From: Tenacibaculum maritimum NCIMB 2154
GTDB taxonomy: Bacteria; Bacteroidota; Bacteroidia; Flavobacteriales; Flavobacteriaceae
Length of the DNA: 64,000 bases
Assembly (NCBI RefSeq): GCF_900119795.1
Contig: NZ_LT634361.1
Coordinates: forward strand, 3,271,001 to 3,335,000
Reading direction: 5' to 3'
Shown: positions 44,991-54,916 of the stretch, piece by piece
Numbering within the stretch: position 1 is the first letter of the stretch
How the letters are laid out: each line of letters starts with the position of its first letter
Position numbers and translations under genes: made by a program
The notes under the pieces: model-generated
What the model saw: the letters and a program-made list of their open reading frames with translations, nothing else
What the model was told of the DNA's origin: nothing
The model's database searches: none

Positions 44991-45554
44991 TTGTTAGAAG
45001 AACTTATACAATATGACTATCGCATCATCATTTTCCTTAACTCTCTTGGTGCAAAAAAATGGGATGCTTTTTGGATTTTTATAACAGAACCTACGCATTG
45101 GTATTGGTTATTTATGTTAACGACCTTACTATTTTTTAAGTTTTTCGGAATCAAAAGGGGTACCTTACTTATCTTAAATACAATCTTGACCTGTGTTGTT
45201 ACGCTTATTTTAGTAGAGTTAATCAAACAAAATGTTGCTAGACTTAGACCTATAAACAATCATGAAATAAAACACTCGCTGCGGTTTATAAAGAATGCTG
45301 AAAACTTCAGTTTCGTTTCTGGTCACGCTGCTTTTTCCTTTACCTTTTCTTTTTTGGTATTTAAAATCTTGAAAGAAAAAATAAAATTTAGCTGGGTACT
45401 TTTCCTATTTCCTCTTTTATTTGCCTATAGTAGGCTATATCTAGGAGTTCATTTCCTATCAGATATTCTTAGTGGTCTTTTTTTAGGTTTTCTTATAGCC
45501 AATATCGGGTGGATTGTTTCTAAAAAATGGATTTTAAATCAAGTAAAAACTTAA
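44991..45554 (+). CDS. PAP2-family membrane phosphatase
   Basis: The product has 187 residues with several membrane helices and the three PAP2 motifs: KQNVARLRP near 82-90, SFVSGHAAFSF near 107-117 and YSRLYLGVHFLSDILSG near 143-159. It removes phosphate from lipid phosphates such as undecaprenyl diphosphate or phosphatidate at the inner membrane. The start is TTG: the frame from 44991 gives the expected N terminus (LEELIQYDYRIIIFLNSLG), with an AAGG five bases upstream and no usable ATG. It is likely co-transcribed with tatA. Confidence 0.88.
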   Translation: MLEELIQYDYRIIIFLNSLGAKKWDAFWIFITEPTHWYWLFMLTTLLFFKFFGIKRGTLLILNTILTCVVTLILVELIKQNVARLRPINNHEIKHSLRFIKNAENFSFVSGHAAFSFTFSFLVFKILKEKIKFSWVLFLFPLLFAYSRLYLGVHFLSDILSGLFLGFLIANIGWIVSKKWILNQVKT

Positions 45555-45751
45555 TTTTATTATTGACAAAACACCTATTTCAGTTAATAAAATTACGTAG
45601 CTATTTTTGCCTTACAATAAGAAAAGCTCACTCTTCTACACAAGTAACCTTTATTTTTACTTGCTAAGTATATTAAGAAACTAATCAAATTCTATTTGAA
45701 AAAGAAGTACTCGACAAACTGCTTACTTAAAAAAATACTTGAACCTAAACT

Positions 45752-46393
45752 TTATTTTACCCTAGAAACCGTTAAGCCATCTCTAATAGGTAACAAAACC
45801 GTTTCTACTCTTGCATCTGTATTTAACAACTCATTATATGCCAATAGAACTTTGGTATCTATATCTTTCGGATTCAGCGTTTCTACCACTTTACCGCTCC
45901 ATAAAACATTATCAGATAAAATAATCCCTCCCGTATTCATCCTCTCAATTATCTGATGAAAATAATTCACATAATTTCTCTTATCAGCATCAATAAAAAC
46001 AAGATCGAACTTCCCTTCAATCGTTGGAATAATACTCATTGCATCCCCTACATATTGGTTGATTTGATGGGAATATTCAGATTTTTGGAAATATTTTTGC
46101 TGCAATGTTTCTAGCTCTTCATTTTTATCAATGGTATGAAGAACCCCTTCTGGCAACAACCCCTCACACAAACAAAGAGCTGAATATCCTGTATAAGTTC
46201 CAATCTCTAAAATAGTTCTGGGCTGAATTAATTTAGAAATCATAGCTAAAACCCTTCCTTGAAAAGCCCCACTTAACATACGTGGATTCAATACCTTTTG
46301 CCAAGTTTCTTTTGTTAATTCTTTAAGTATTTCAGGTTCTCTTTGAGAGTGTTTTATAACGTAGTCATCTATTTTTTCAGGAAGAAAATGCAT
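45752..46393 (-). CDS. Class I SAM-dependent O-methyltransferase
   Basis: The product has 213 residues. It matches the catechol/caffeoyl-CoA O-methyltransferase-like family: ILEIGTYTGYSALCLCEGL is the SAM-binding loop near 57-75, FDLVFIDADKRNYVNYF carries the metal-binding Asp, and GGIILSDNVLWSGKV the second metal site. It methylates a hydroxyl on an unknown small molecule. It is a single gene with a TACCTTTG box 17 bases upstream. Confidence 0.9.
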   Translation of the reverse strand: MHFLPEKIDDYVIKHSQREPEILKELTKETWQKVLNPRMLSGAFQGRVLAMISKLIQPRTILEIGTYTGYSALCLCEGLLPEGVLHTIDKNEELETLQQKYFQKSEYSHQINQYVGDAMSIIPTIEGKFDLVFIDADKRNYVNYFHQIIERMNTGGIILSDNVLWSGKVVETLNPKDIDTKVLLAYNELLNTDARVETVLLPIRDGLTVSRVK

Positions 46394-46409
46394 GTATTAA
46401 ATTTTACTT

Positions 46410-46417
46410 CAAAGGTA
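46410..46417 (-). promoter_or_regulatory. TAnnTTTG -7 box for the O-methyltransferase gene
   Basis: Minus-strand TACCTTTG is a perfect -7 match. A TTG (46443-46441) lies 23 bases upstream, at the edge of the accepted spacing. Confidence 0.5.
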
Positions 46418-46422
46418 TAAAA

Positions 46423-46455
46423 AAACGGAACTTATCACTACAATAAATTCCGTTT
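46423..46455 (-). terminator. Second hairpin past the anti-sigma gene
   Basis: An 8-bp stem (AAACGGAA/TTCCGTTT) with a 17-base loop is followed by a T-run on the minus strand. It overlaps the proposed -33 region of the O-methyltransferase promoter. Confidence 0.5.
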
Positions 46456-46477
46456 CAATCTAACAAAAAATCAAAAA

Positions 46478-46496
46478 TTGGTTTTTACGAAACCAA
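46478..46496 (-). terminator. Terminator of the sigma/anti-sigma operon
   Basis: A 7-bp stem (TTGGTTT/AAACCAA) with a 5-base loop and following T-rich stretch on the minus strand lies eight bases past the stop of the zinc anti-sigma gene. Confidence 0.6.
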
Positions 46497-46504
46497 AAAA
46501 ACGA

Positions 46505-46771
46505 TTATTTCAATGTTACTTTTTTTAATTTTTCTTTTAGTAAATCTTTGTCATCTGAACTTAAGCAGTGTTTATGACTCTTACAATCAGATGCCTTCAT
46601 TTTAAACAAACCTGTCATTGTACGATTTTGTATAACATATTTACTACACACCCTACACATTAACAAATGCCAATTCAATTTTATTTTTTCTAGTAATGTA
46701 GCTTCATTATATTGACTCTTATCACAAATGGTAGTAGCCTCATCACAACTAACTTTAAACATTTTAAACAT
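46505..46771 (-). CDS. Small zinc-finger anti-sigma-like protein
   Basis: The product has 88 residues and is soluble. Its core HLLMCRVC (His35, Cys39, Cys42) is the HxxxCxxC motif of zinc anti-sigma (ZAS) domains, with a further upstream Cys (Cys9 or Cys16) as possible fourth ligand. A second Cys/His patch, CKSHKHC, follows near 63-69. It starts four bases after the ECF sigma gene and should bind that factor. No membrane helix is present, so sensing would be cytoplasmic, perhaps of redox or metal state; that is inference. Confidence 0.75.
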   Translation of the reverse strand: MFKMFKVSCDEATTICDKSQYNEATLLEKIKLNWHLLMCRVCSKYVIQNRTMTGLFKMKASDCKSHKHCLSSDDKDLLKEKLKKVTLK

Positions 46772-46775
46772 CGTT

Positions 46776-47348
46776 TTACTTATTAAACCAATTCTCTTCC
46801 ATACATTTTCTTAGCTGAGTTCTTGCTCTATGAATAATCACCCATAGATTTGACGGCGTTATATCTAACTCCTTACAAATTTCTTCTGTTTCAAATTCTT
46901 GTATTGTTTTCATCCTAAAAACCATTGCATATTTTTCAGGTAAATAATCGATACATCTATCTATTTGATCTTTCAGCTCCTTACTTTCTATTGTCTTTTC
47001 CACTTCATTACCCCACGATTGTGGAACCCTTTCTTCAATCCAACTCCCTTCATTATCTCCATCATCATAAAAATTCATTCTAACTTCAGCTTGACCTTTT
47101 TTAGAGTTTATTTTTCGGTAATAATCAATAACCTTTCTTTTTAAAATAGAAACTAGCCAAGTTCTTTCAGTTGATTTCCCCTCGAAATTTTTAGCAGATT
47201 TTAGTCCTGCAAAAAAAGTTTCTTGAACCAAATCCTTAGCAATATCACTATTATTAACACGCGCTATAGCGTAATTGAATAAGTAATCAGCATAGGTATC
47301 AACCCATGTTCCTGGATTTAATAGATTTTTTTTATCAGTTAAGTTCAT
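46776..47348 (-). CDS. ECF RNA polymerase sigma factor
   Basis: From ATG 47348 (MNLTDKKNLLNPGTWVDTYA) the product has 190 residues; the preceding GTG is ignored. Region 2 shows LFNYAIARVNNSDIAKDLVQETFFAGL and region 4 LPEKYAMVFRMKTIQEFETE with EEICKELDITPSNLWVIIHRA. Its closest layout is the sigma/ZAS pair common in Flavobacteriia. A TATCTTTG box lies nine bases before the ATG. The target genes are unknown. Confidence 0.93.
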   Translation of the reverse strand: MNLTDKKNLLNPGTWVDTYADYLFNYAIARVNNSDIAKDLVQETFFAGLKSAKNFEGKSTERTWLVSILKRKVIDYYRKINSKKGQAEVRMNFYDDGDNEGSWIEERVPQSWGNEVEKTIESKELKDQIDRCIDYLPEKYAMVFRMKTIQEFETEEICKELDITPSNLWVIIHRARTQLRKCMEENWFNK

Positions 47349-47356
47349 CACAGAGT

Positions 47357-47364
47357 CAAAGATA
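47357..47364 (-). promoter_or_regulatory. TAnnTTTG -7 box for the ECF sigma gene
   Basis: Minus-strand TATCTTTG ends nine bases before ATG 47348. A TTG lies 26 bases further upstream, slightly beyond the usual spacing. Confidence 0.45.
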
Positions 47365-47597
47365 TAGTATTTTTATTTATAACAGAGTTTCAATAGATTT
47401 CATTTCACTCTTTTATAAATTATGTTTATAATTTTTCCTAAAGATCTCTTTTTTAAGCAAAAGACAATATTTATTATTATTTATTTTTCTTATTTCAATA
47501 TCAATAAAAAGAATGGTTATTTATTGTTTTTTTTATTTTACACTATGATTTACTGCTAATAGCTCAATTATATGAATACACCAATTCCTTGATTTAT

Positions 47598-47660
47598 TTA
47601 AAATAATAAAAGCACAGTAGTCAATACTAAAACAACAAGGAATAAGACAATTTTATACAT
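47598..47660 (-). CDS. Possible 20-residue membrane peptide
   Basis: ATG at 47660 opens a 20-codon frame, MYKIVLFLVVLVLTTVLLLF, ending in TAA at 47598. The peptide is a single hydrophobic helix with one N-terminal Lys, the form of tiny membrane proteins or type I toxins. No clear ribosome site is seen, but those are weak in this phylum. It could be chance, since AT-rich DNA often encodes Leu/Phe-rich frames. It lies alone between the sigma factor gene and panB. Confidence 0.3.
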   Translation of the reverse strand: MYKIVLFLVVLVLTTVLLLF

Positions 47661-47815
47661 AATAAGTTCAGTTTAGTGGCTAAATTTACTCAAAAAAAAC
47701 AGCTAAAAAACTATTTAAAAAAACATTAACAGGTAATTAACGAAGTCGTTTCTTCTATAAATAACCGAATCATATATAATATTTTCTATTTTTACCACAC
47801 TTTAAAACTAATAAA

Positions 47816-48634
47816 ATGTCAACAGCAAAAAAACAGTATAAAAGAGTTACTGTTAAATCTCTTATAGAGATGAAAGCCCATAAAGAAAAAATTTCAATGC
47901 TTACCGCTTATGATTATACCATGGCTAAAATTGTGGATGGTGCTGGAATAGATGTAATTCTAGTAGGTGATTCTGCATCAAATGTTATGGCAGGACATGA
48001 AACTACGCTACCTATTACATTAGATCAAATGATTTACCATGCTAGTTCGGTAATTCGCGCTATTGACCGCTCTTTAGTAGTCGTTGACTTGCCTTTCGGA
48101 AGCTATCAAGGAAATTCTAGAAATGCATTAGATTCGGCTATTAGAATCATGAAGGAATCTGGAGGACATGCCGTAAAATTAGAAGGAGGAAGTGAAATTT
48201 CAGAATCAATTTCTAGAATATTAACTGCTGGAATTCCTGTAATGGGACATTTAGGTTTGACCCCCCAATCTATATACAAATTTGGCACCTATACAGTAAG
48301 AGCAAAGGAAGAAGAAGAAGCTTCAAAATTATTAGAAGACGCTAAGCTATTAGAACAATTAGGGTGCTTTGCATTAGTTTTAGAAAAGGTTCCTGCTAAA
48401 CTAGCTCAAAAAGTAGCTGAAAGTTTAACTATTCCTGTAATTGGAATTGGAGCTGGAGGTGGTGTTGATGGTCAGGTTTTAGTTACTCATGATATGCTGG
48501 GAATGACACACGAATTTAATCCTCGCTTTTTACGCAGATACTTAGACTTATACACGGAAATGACAGAAGCTTTTAAAAACTATATTTCAGATGTTAAGAG
48601 TAAAGATTTTCCTAATGAAAAAGAGCAATATTAA
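47816..48634 (+). CDS. panB: Ketopantoate hydroxymethyltransferase
   Basis: The product has 272 residues. It adds a hydroxymethyl group from methylene-tetrahydrofolate to 3-methyl-2-oxobutanoate, the first step of pantothenate and so CoA synthesis. Conserved segments are [61 protein letters not shown] and [14 protein letters not shown]. Length is normal. The dehydrogenase gene begins on the base after its stop. Confidence 0.96.
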   Translation: MSTAKKQYKRVTVKSLIEMKAHKEKISMLTAYDYTMAKIVDGAGIDVILVGDSASNVMAGHETTLPITLDQMIYHASSVIRAIDRSLVVVDLPFGSYQGNSRNALDSAIRIMKESGGHAVKLEGGSEISESISRILTAGIPVMGHLGLTPQSIYKFGTYTVRAKEEEEASKLLEDAKLLEQLGCFALVLEKVPAKLAQKVAESLTIPVIGIGAGGGVDGQVLVTHDMLGMTHEFNPRFLRRYLDLYTEMTEAFKNYISDVKSKDFPNEKEQY

Positions 48635-49579
48635 ATGAAAATACTACACCTTGATACCAACCATCCTTTATTATTAGATCAACTTATTGAATTAGGAGCT
48701 GTTAATCATGAAGACTATACTTCTTCTAAAAAAGAGATTGAATCAAAAATACATTTATATGATGGACTTATCATACGAAGCAGGTTTACTATTGATCGTT
48801 CTTTTTTAGATAAAGCCAGCAATCTCAAATTTATTGGACGCGTTGGTGCTGGACTAGAAAATATAGATTGTGAATATGCTACTAAAAAAAATATTGAGTT
48901 AATTTCAGCTCCTGAAGGAAATAGAAATGCCGTTGGAGAACACACTTTGGCCATGTTACTTTCTTTATTTAACAAACTAAATAAAGCAGATAGAGAGGTT
49001 CGTGAAGGCAAATGGTTTCGAGAAGCTAATCGCGGTATTGAACTTGACGGAAAAACAGTTGGCTTAATCGGCTATGGAAATATGGGAAAAGCCTTTGCTA
49101 AAAAACTACAAGGCTTTGATGTAAACGTTATTTGTTATGATATAAAACAAAATATTGGAGATGAAAACTGCGCTCAAGTTTCTTTAAGTGAATTGCAAAA
49201 AAGATCAGACATCCTCAGCTTACATACTCCACAAACTTCATTAACCATAAATATGGTTAATGAAGCGTTTATCAGTCAGTTTGCAAAGCCTTTCTGGTTA
49301 TTAAATACCGCTAGAGGAAAATCTGTTGTAACTACTGACTTAGTTTCTGCTATTAAATCAGGGAAAATATTAGGCGCTGGGCTAGATGTTTTAGAGTATG
49401 AGAAGAAATCATTTGAAAATTTATTCACCAACACTAAAATGCCAAATGCCTTTCAATATTTAGTGGACTCAGAAAAAGTGATTTTTTCTCCACATGTAGC
49501 TGGTTGGACTATCGAAAGCAAAGAAAAGCTAGCCCAAACTATTGTGGATAAAATCAAAATAAAATTTTACTCAAATTAA
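48635..49579 (+). CDS. D-isomer-specific 2-hydroxyacid dehydrogenase
   Basis: The product has 314 residues and oxidises or reduces a 2-hydroxy/2-keto acid with NAD. The NAD-binding site is VGLIGYGNMGKAFAKKL near 142-158; the catalytic Arg is in LNTARGKSV near 227 and the His in IFSPHVAGWT near 287. It resembles 3-phosphoglycerate dehydrogenase without the regulatory ACT domain. The start directly abuts the panB stop, so translation is coupled; a link to pantoate or serine metabolism is possible but unproven. Its 3' end overlaps the converging barrel gene by 26 bases. Confidence 0.9.
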   Translation: MKILHLDTNHPLLLDQLIELGAVNHEDYTSSKKEIESKIHLYDGLIIRSRFTIDRSFLDKASNLKFIGRVGAGLENIDCEYATKKNIELISAPEGNRNAVGEHTLAMLLSLFNKLNKADREVREGKWFREANRGIELDGKTVGLIGYGNMGKAFAKKLQGFDVNVICYDIKQNIGDENCAQVSLSELQKRSDILSLHTPQTSLTINMVNEAFISQFAKPFWLLNTARGKSVVTTDLVSAIKSGKILGAGLDVLEYEKKSFENLFTNTKMPNAFQYLVDSEKVIFSPHVAGWTIESKEKLAQTIVDKIKIKFYSN

Positions 49580-50276
49580 AACTATAATTTAAAAATATGG
49601 CCACTTGATTATTTTGACTACTAAATTCCATTTGCTTTAAAGTAACATTGTTACTTACATTTTGAACCACTCCTTCTAGTAAAGACTCATTAGCTGAGTG
49701 GTAATATTTTACTCCTATAGTTATTGCATTCTTATTTCTTAAAAATTTCGTCAAACTCATTTTAGGAACTATATATACATTTCCAATATTAGTTGCACGG
49801 TGTGTTACTACAATTTTATCTGTGGTGTCTCCTTCTTCCTTGCTTAAATTTATTTCTTTAACAAGAGAAATTGCCGACCCTAACCCTATTGTTAGATCCA
49901 AATCTTTTTTTATTGGAACCACGTACCCTGCTCCAATAAAAAATGAATGATTAAAATTATTATTATCAACTTTAAAAGTATTGCTGACAGTACTTCCTTC
50001 AATTGATAATGTATTATATGAAATTCCATATCCCAATTCAACATCTACCCTAACAGGAGTTTTATAGGTACCTGAAATCACGAATGTATTATTAAAATTA
50101 TTCCCTACAGACACATTGGTAAATGGCGCCGTGGTATTTTCCGTTGCGGTAGATAAAAATCCTAACTCATAACCTATAGATGTATACAATCCTTGGTGCA
50201 AGTATTCTTTTTGAGCATTTACAACTATGCTAAACGACGCTAATATTACGGTTCCTATATATTTTAAATTCATCAT
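49554..50276 (-). CDS. Outer-membrane beta-barrel protein, end of ApbE operon
   Basis: The product has 240 residues with a signal peptide (ends VVNAQ). The mature part is a run of amphipathic beta strands (RVDVELGYGISYNTLSIEG, HSFFIGAGYVVPIKKDLDL) ending near Phe (FLNYSFNLSKILF), as in small 8-10-strand barrels. No family is recognised. Its start overlaps the stop of the Cys-rich lipoprotein by one base, so translation is coupled and it should belong to the same envelope system. Confidence 0.75.
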   Translation of the reverse strand: MMNLKYIGTVILASFSIVVNAQKEYLHQGLYTSIGYELGFLSTATENTTAPFTNVSVGNNFNNTFVISGTYKTPVRVDVELGYGISYNTLSIEGSTVSNTFKVDNNNFNHSFFIGAGYVVPIKKDLDLTIGLGSAISLVKEINLSKEEGDTTDKIVVTHRATNIGNVYIVPKMSLTKFLRNKNAITIGVKYYHSANESLLEGVVQNVSNNVTLKQMEFSSQNNQVAIFLNYSFNLSKILF

Positions 50277-50752
50277 TATTGTTTTACAATGTTAATTGAC
50301 GTTGAGTTACTATTTACAGAGCATCCATTTGAGCTCAACCAAGATCCATCCAATCTTTTTTTACCTTCAGAGATATTCAAAACATATGTATTATTAGTAC
50401 AATATTTACCACAACCAGGCTTTGAATCTGTTTCCTCTATCTTACCAGCTGTTTTCAATGTTAAAATTCCATCTGTAAAACCCATCTTTAATTTAAATAC
50501 AGCGTAATGCTCTTGTTCTGGCATATCTGATAATTTTAAACTTCCTTCTACTAAACTATTTTCATGCTTGGTAATTGTTAGCGTATAACGATATTTTCGC
50601 GAACAACAAGCTAAACAGTCCATAGCACCATCCCAGACCCCCACTAAAAAGTTTTCTGTTTCAATTAATTCAGGGTTATTGTACTCGATATCAATGCTTT
50701 TAGCACAGCCTAAAAGAAAAACACCTGTTATTAAGTATATTATTTTTTTCAT
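50276..50752 (-). CDS. Cys-rich secreted lipoprotein
   Basis: The product has 158 residues with lipobox Cys16 (VFLLGC). The mature part contains six more Cys: 46, 49 and 50 in DCLACCS, 114 and 118 in PGCGKYCTN, and 144 in NGCSV. The rest is a beta-rich domain (YRYTLTITKHENSLVEGSLK). I do not recognise a family. Cys spacing could hold a metal or form redox-active disulfides, fitting the thioredoxin at the head of the operon. It lies 53 bases after the DUF3570 gene and overlaps the following barrel gene by one base. Confidence 0.75.
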   Translation of the reverse strand: MKKIIYLITGVFLLGCAKSIDIEYNNPELIETENFLVGVWDGAMDCLACCSRKYRYTLTITKHENSLVEGSLKLSDMPEQEHYAVFKLKMGFTDGILTLKTAGKIEETDSKPGCGKYCTNNTYVLNISEGKKRLDGSWLSSNGCSVNSNSTSINIVKQ

Positions 50753-50805
50753 ATTTTGAATATTAAAAGTTATTTGAAGTGACTATTTTTTCTAATAATT
50801 TCACA

Positions 50806-52214
<1,409 letters not shown>

Positions 52215-52230
<16 letters not shown>

Positions 52231-52427
52231 CCTCCTCCCGCTTTGCTTCCATTTGCTCCAGAAGCACCTTCTCTATAATTTTGTGAGCTTATTTCATATT
52301 GCTCTATTTTTCTTGACGATAACTGCATATCTTCATCATTTAGATACATTTTTTGATATGGCTTCACCGTTGTACAATTTGTAGCAATTACTACAAAAAG
52401 TAATATTAAAATACTCCTTTCAATCAT
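52215..52427 (-). CDS. DUF4266 small lipoprotein with Gly/Cys tail
   Basis: The product has 70 residues. A lipoprotein signal peptide ends at Cys18 (FVVIATNC). The mature 53-residue chain ends in EGASGANGSKAGGGCGCN, a conserved-looking Ser/Gly segment with two Cys at the C terminus. It matches the DUF4266 family, which travels with DUF3570 and ApbE genes. It overlaps the DUF3570 start by 16 bases and follows apbE by six. The tail could bind a metal or carry a modification; GASGANGS recalls ApbE flavinylation sites but lacks the acceptor Thr in the usual place. Confidence 0.85.
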
Positions 52428-52433
52428 CTTCTT

Positions 52434-53405
52434 TTAGTTCAGTTTTAAATTAGTTGAGCGGTATAACTTATTATTTTCATCTATTAACAAGCATTCTATT
52501 CCTTTTAGTTCATTTATTAACATCAACCCTTTTTTCTGTCCCATTATAAATACGGCAGTGGCTAAAGCGTCAGCTAACTCTGTATTTTTGCAAAAAACGG
52601 TAACACTTTTCACTCCTTTTGCAGGCCAACCCGTTTTTGGGTTAATAATATGCGAATACCGTTTATTATCAAATTCTATAAATTTTGCATAATTACCAGA
52701 AGTAACTACAGAACTATTATACAAATCAAATATTCCTGCGTTTACTAGTTTCCCATTTGGATCAGCGATCTGCACTCTCCATTTATTCCTTAGCGGATGC
52801 TTTCCCCAAGTAGTTAAATCTCCTCCTGCATTTATAAGTCCTGCTTTTACCCCCATTTTTCTAAGGTAATTCCCCACTTTCTCTGCTACATATCCCTTTC
52901 CTATTGATCCGAAACCAATCTTCATTTCTTTTTCCTTTAAAAAAACAGTGCTTTCTTCTTCATTTATAAGAATATTTTTATAATTAATCTTATCTATAGA
53001 TCTTTCAATATCAACAACATCAGGTAACTTAGGCATCGGTTTATCGAAGTACCATAATTTATCAAGGGATGCATAGCTAATATCAAAAAATCCATTTGTT
53101 AATTCAGAAATTCTTTTACTTCTCTTAATTAATTGAAGTAATTCTCTGGTAACTTTTACAGGTCTAATCCCTGCATTATTATTAATATCAGATGTTTGAG
53201 ACTCTGATTTCCAAGAAGAAATTAAGTTTTCAATCCTAACGGTTTCCTTTATTGCTTCCTCTATATAAAAGGCAGCTGTTTCTTTTGTATTAGCGACCAC
53301 TGTAAATTCAAAATCAACTCCCATTAACAATGCTTTTTTCTGAAAAACCTGCTGAGCATTGAGTGAAAAGGTAATACCTATGAGAAGGGGTATTATTCGA
53401 CGCAT
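52434..53405 (-). CDS. apbE: FAD:protein FMN transferase (ApbE family)
   Basis: The product has 323 residues with a signal peptide (ends SLNAQ), so it acts outside the cytoplasm. It moves FMN from FAD onto a Thr/Ser of target proteins using magnesium. Conserved segments are FGSIGKGYVAEKV near 175-187, LINAGGDLTTWGKH, YSHIINPKTGWPAKG near 260 and ADALATAVFIMGQKKG near 287. It lies six bases after the thioredoxin gene and six before the DUF4266 gene. No NQR/RNF subunit, the classical target, is in the window, so the target may be encoded in this operon. Confidence 0.93.
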   Translation of the reverse strand: MRRIIPLLIGITFSLNAQQVFQKKALLMGVDFEFTVVANTKETAAFYIEEAIKETVRIENLISSWKSESQTSDINNNAGIRPVKVTRELLQLIKRSKRISELTNGFFDISYASLDKLWYFDKPMPKLPDVVDIERSIDKINYKNILINEEESTVFLKEKEMKIGFGSIGKGYVAEKVGNYLRKMGVKAGLINAGGDLTTWGKHPLRNKWRVQIADPNGKLVNAGIFDLYNSSVVTSGNYAKFIEFDNKRYSHIINPKTGWPAKGVKSVTVFCKNTELADALATAVFIMGQKKGLMLINELKGIECLLIDENNKLYRSTNLKLN

Positions 53406-53411
53406 TTTATA

Positions 53412-53852
53412 TTATTTTAAATATGTATTTACATAATATTCGGCCGTTTCACTCTTGTAACCATCTATTGATTGGATCACTTTTCCCTTTTTACTTAGGA
53501 TAATTACCAGCGGAAACGCTCCTTTTTCATTATATTTTTCAGCAGATTTTTCAATATATTCCAAATGCTCTTTTGTTAACTTTTTTCTATCAAGTACAAA
53601 ATCGATATTTACTAAAACGTACTTATTTTCAACTTCTTTTTTAAAGAACGTACTATCAAAAACTTTTGTTTTCAGCTCCATACAAGGCTTACACCAATCC
53701 GACCCCGAAAAATATACCAATACTTGCTTATTTTCTTTTAAAGCTCTCTTTACAGACACTTCTATATTATCATGCCAAATGATACCATTTGCTTTTTGAG
53801 CATTTAAAAAAGTACTTATAAAAAAGAAAAGTGTTAGAATAATATTCTTCAT
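53412..53852 (-). CDS. Periplasmic thioredoxin-family protein
   Basis: The product has 146 residues with a signal peptide (ends FLNAQK). The redox motif is Cys54-Lys-Pro-Cys57 in FSGSDWCKPCMELKT, followed by NIDFVLDRKK and the cis-Pro region AFPLVIILSKKG. It belongs to the thioredoxin_7/DsbD-gamma-like group and probably keeps Cys of envelope proteins reduced. As head of the ApbE-DUF4266-DUF3570 operon, its likely clients are the Cys-tailed DUF4266 lipoprotein and the Cys-rich lipoprotein; that is inference. Confidence 0.88.
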   Translation of the reverse strand: MKNIILTLFFFISTFLNAQKANGIIWHDNIEVSVKRALKENKQVLVYFSGSDWCKPCMELKTKVFDSTFFKKEVENKYVLVNIDFVLDRKKLTKEHLEYIEKSAEKYNEKGAFPLVIILSKKGKVIQSIDGYKSETAEYYVNTYLK

Positions 53853-53980
53853 TGTTTTAAAAATTTCGGCAAAAGTAATTTTTATTTAGAATAAATAAAT
53901 ATAGATTTGTCGAAATTTTTCAATTAATTTTATTTAGACTAAATAATAAACCGCCCAAATAACTTATTTTATATCGATTT

Positions 53981-54901
53981 ATGCGCAAAGTAACCCTCAT
54001 CTTATTTTTTTGCATTTTTACTAACTTAAAAGGCTTTTCACAACTTATAGAAATCAATCCTTCCAGCTCTGGTTGTGGCAACTCTATAAGCAGCTCTGTT
54101 CCTTCAAAATATGATGATTGGACCTCTAAAACATCTTGGTCAGCATCCATTTATAATAAAAAGAACTTCAATACAAATTCTTCCGTTGCTACTATCGAAT
54201 ATTTTATAGACTGTGGTAGCTGTAACTACGGAGTCGCAAAAAATCAAAAAATATACTTAGGGCATATTTCAAAAGATCAATTTAGTAATGTAAATATTCC
54301 CGATAATGATCCTGATATCACGAATTTAACCTTAGTACATAGCGGTGATATACAATGGAATGCTGGTCAATGGAATAAAATTATATTCAATACCACTTCT
54401 TTCAACTATGATAACACAAAAAATCTAATTGTTTACTTTGTTAACGAACATGGGGGTAAATTAGTTGGCGGTTTTTTTTGTGGTAACCCTATTGCTATTG
54501 TTGAAACTTTTGGAGCAAACACCACAAAATATGCCAATACATCTTCTTCCAGCTTACCTGCTACAGGCTACCTACAAAACCAAGGACCTATTATAAAGGT
54601 TCATGCTAATACTATTACCTCACTACCTGTTCTATCAATGGAAGAAAATAGATCTGTTTGCAGCGGTGAAAAATTTTCTTTTTCCAAAGTACATGGATCT
54701 GACTATACAAGTTTAAAATGGATATCATCTGATGGAGGTACATTTAATAATGATACGATTCTAAACCCTACATACACCCCAAGGACTAATAATGGAACAG
54801 TTCTTTTAACATTAACCGCTACCAATAACAGCGGAAGCTCTTCAAAAAACTTTACACTAACAGTTCTTTCAAAACCAACAGCCAATATCATAAAAAAATA
54901 A
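53981..54901 (+). CDS. Secreted protein with cargo-type N domain and one Ig-like domain
   Basis: The product has 306 residues with a signal peptide (ends KGFSQ). About 20-200 is a beta-rich domain shared with two neighbours: SGCGNSISSSVPSKYDDW, QKIYLGHISKDQF, LIVYFVNEHGGKLVGGFF. About 215-300 is an Ig-like repeat (SMEENRSVCSGEKFSFSKVH). The chain stops right at the end of that repeat (LSKPTANIIKK) with no T9SS sorting domain, unlike its paralogue at 57670. It may be a shortened cargo protein or stay periplasmic. It leads a run of same-strand cargo genes, 15 bases before the next. Confidence 0.72.
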   Translation: MRKVTLILFFCIFTNLKGFSQLIEINPSSSGCGNSISSSVPSKYDDWTSKTSWSASIYNKKNFNTNSSVATIEYFIDCGSCNYGVAKNQKIYLGHISKDQFSNVNIPDNDPDITNLTLVHSGDIQWNAGQWNKIIFNTTSFNYDNTKNLIVYFVNEHGGKLVGGFFCGNPIAIVETFGANTTKYANTSSSSLPATGYLQNQGPIIKVHANTITSLPVLSMEENRSVCSGEKFSFSKVHGSDYTSLKWISSDGGTFNNDTILNPTYTPRTNNGTVLLTLTATNNSGSSSKNFTLTVLSKPTANIIKK

Positions 54902-54916
54902 ATATTAATTTTCAAC

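Larger units (their letters stand above)
47349..47815. other. 467-base intergenic region
   Basis: This AT-rich region holds the divergent promoters of the sigma factor gene and panB. A 20-codon minus-strand frame for a very hydrophobic peptide lies at 47598-47660. Otherwise I see no gene, repeat or RNA structure I can support. Confidence 0.6.

Noticed and set aside
53920..54150. 76-residue minus-strand frame at the start of the cargo cluster
   Set aside because: It overlaps the signal-peptide-bearing gene at 53981 on the other strand and has no start context or recognisable domain.
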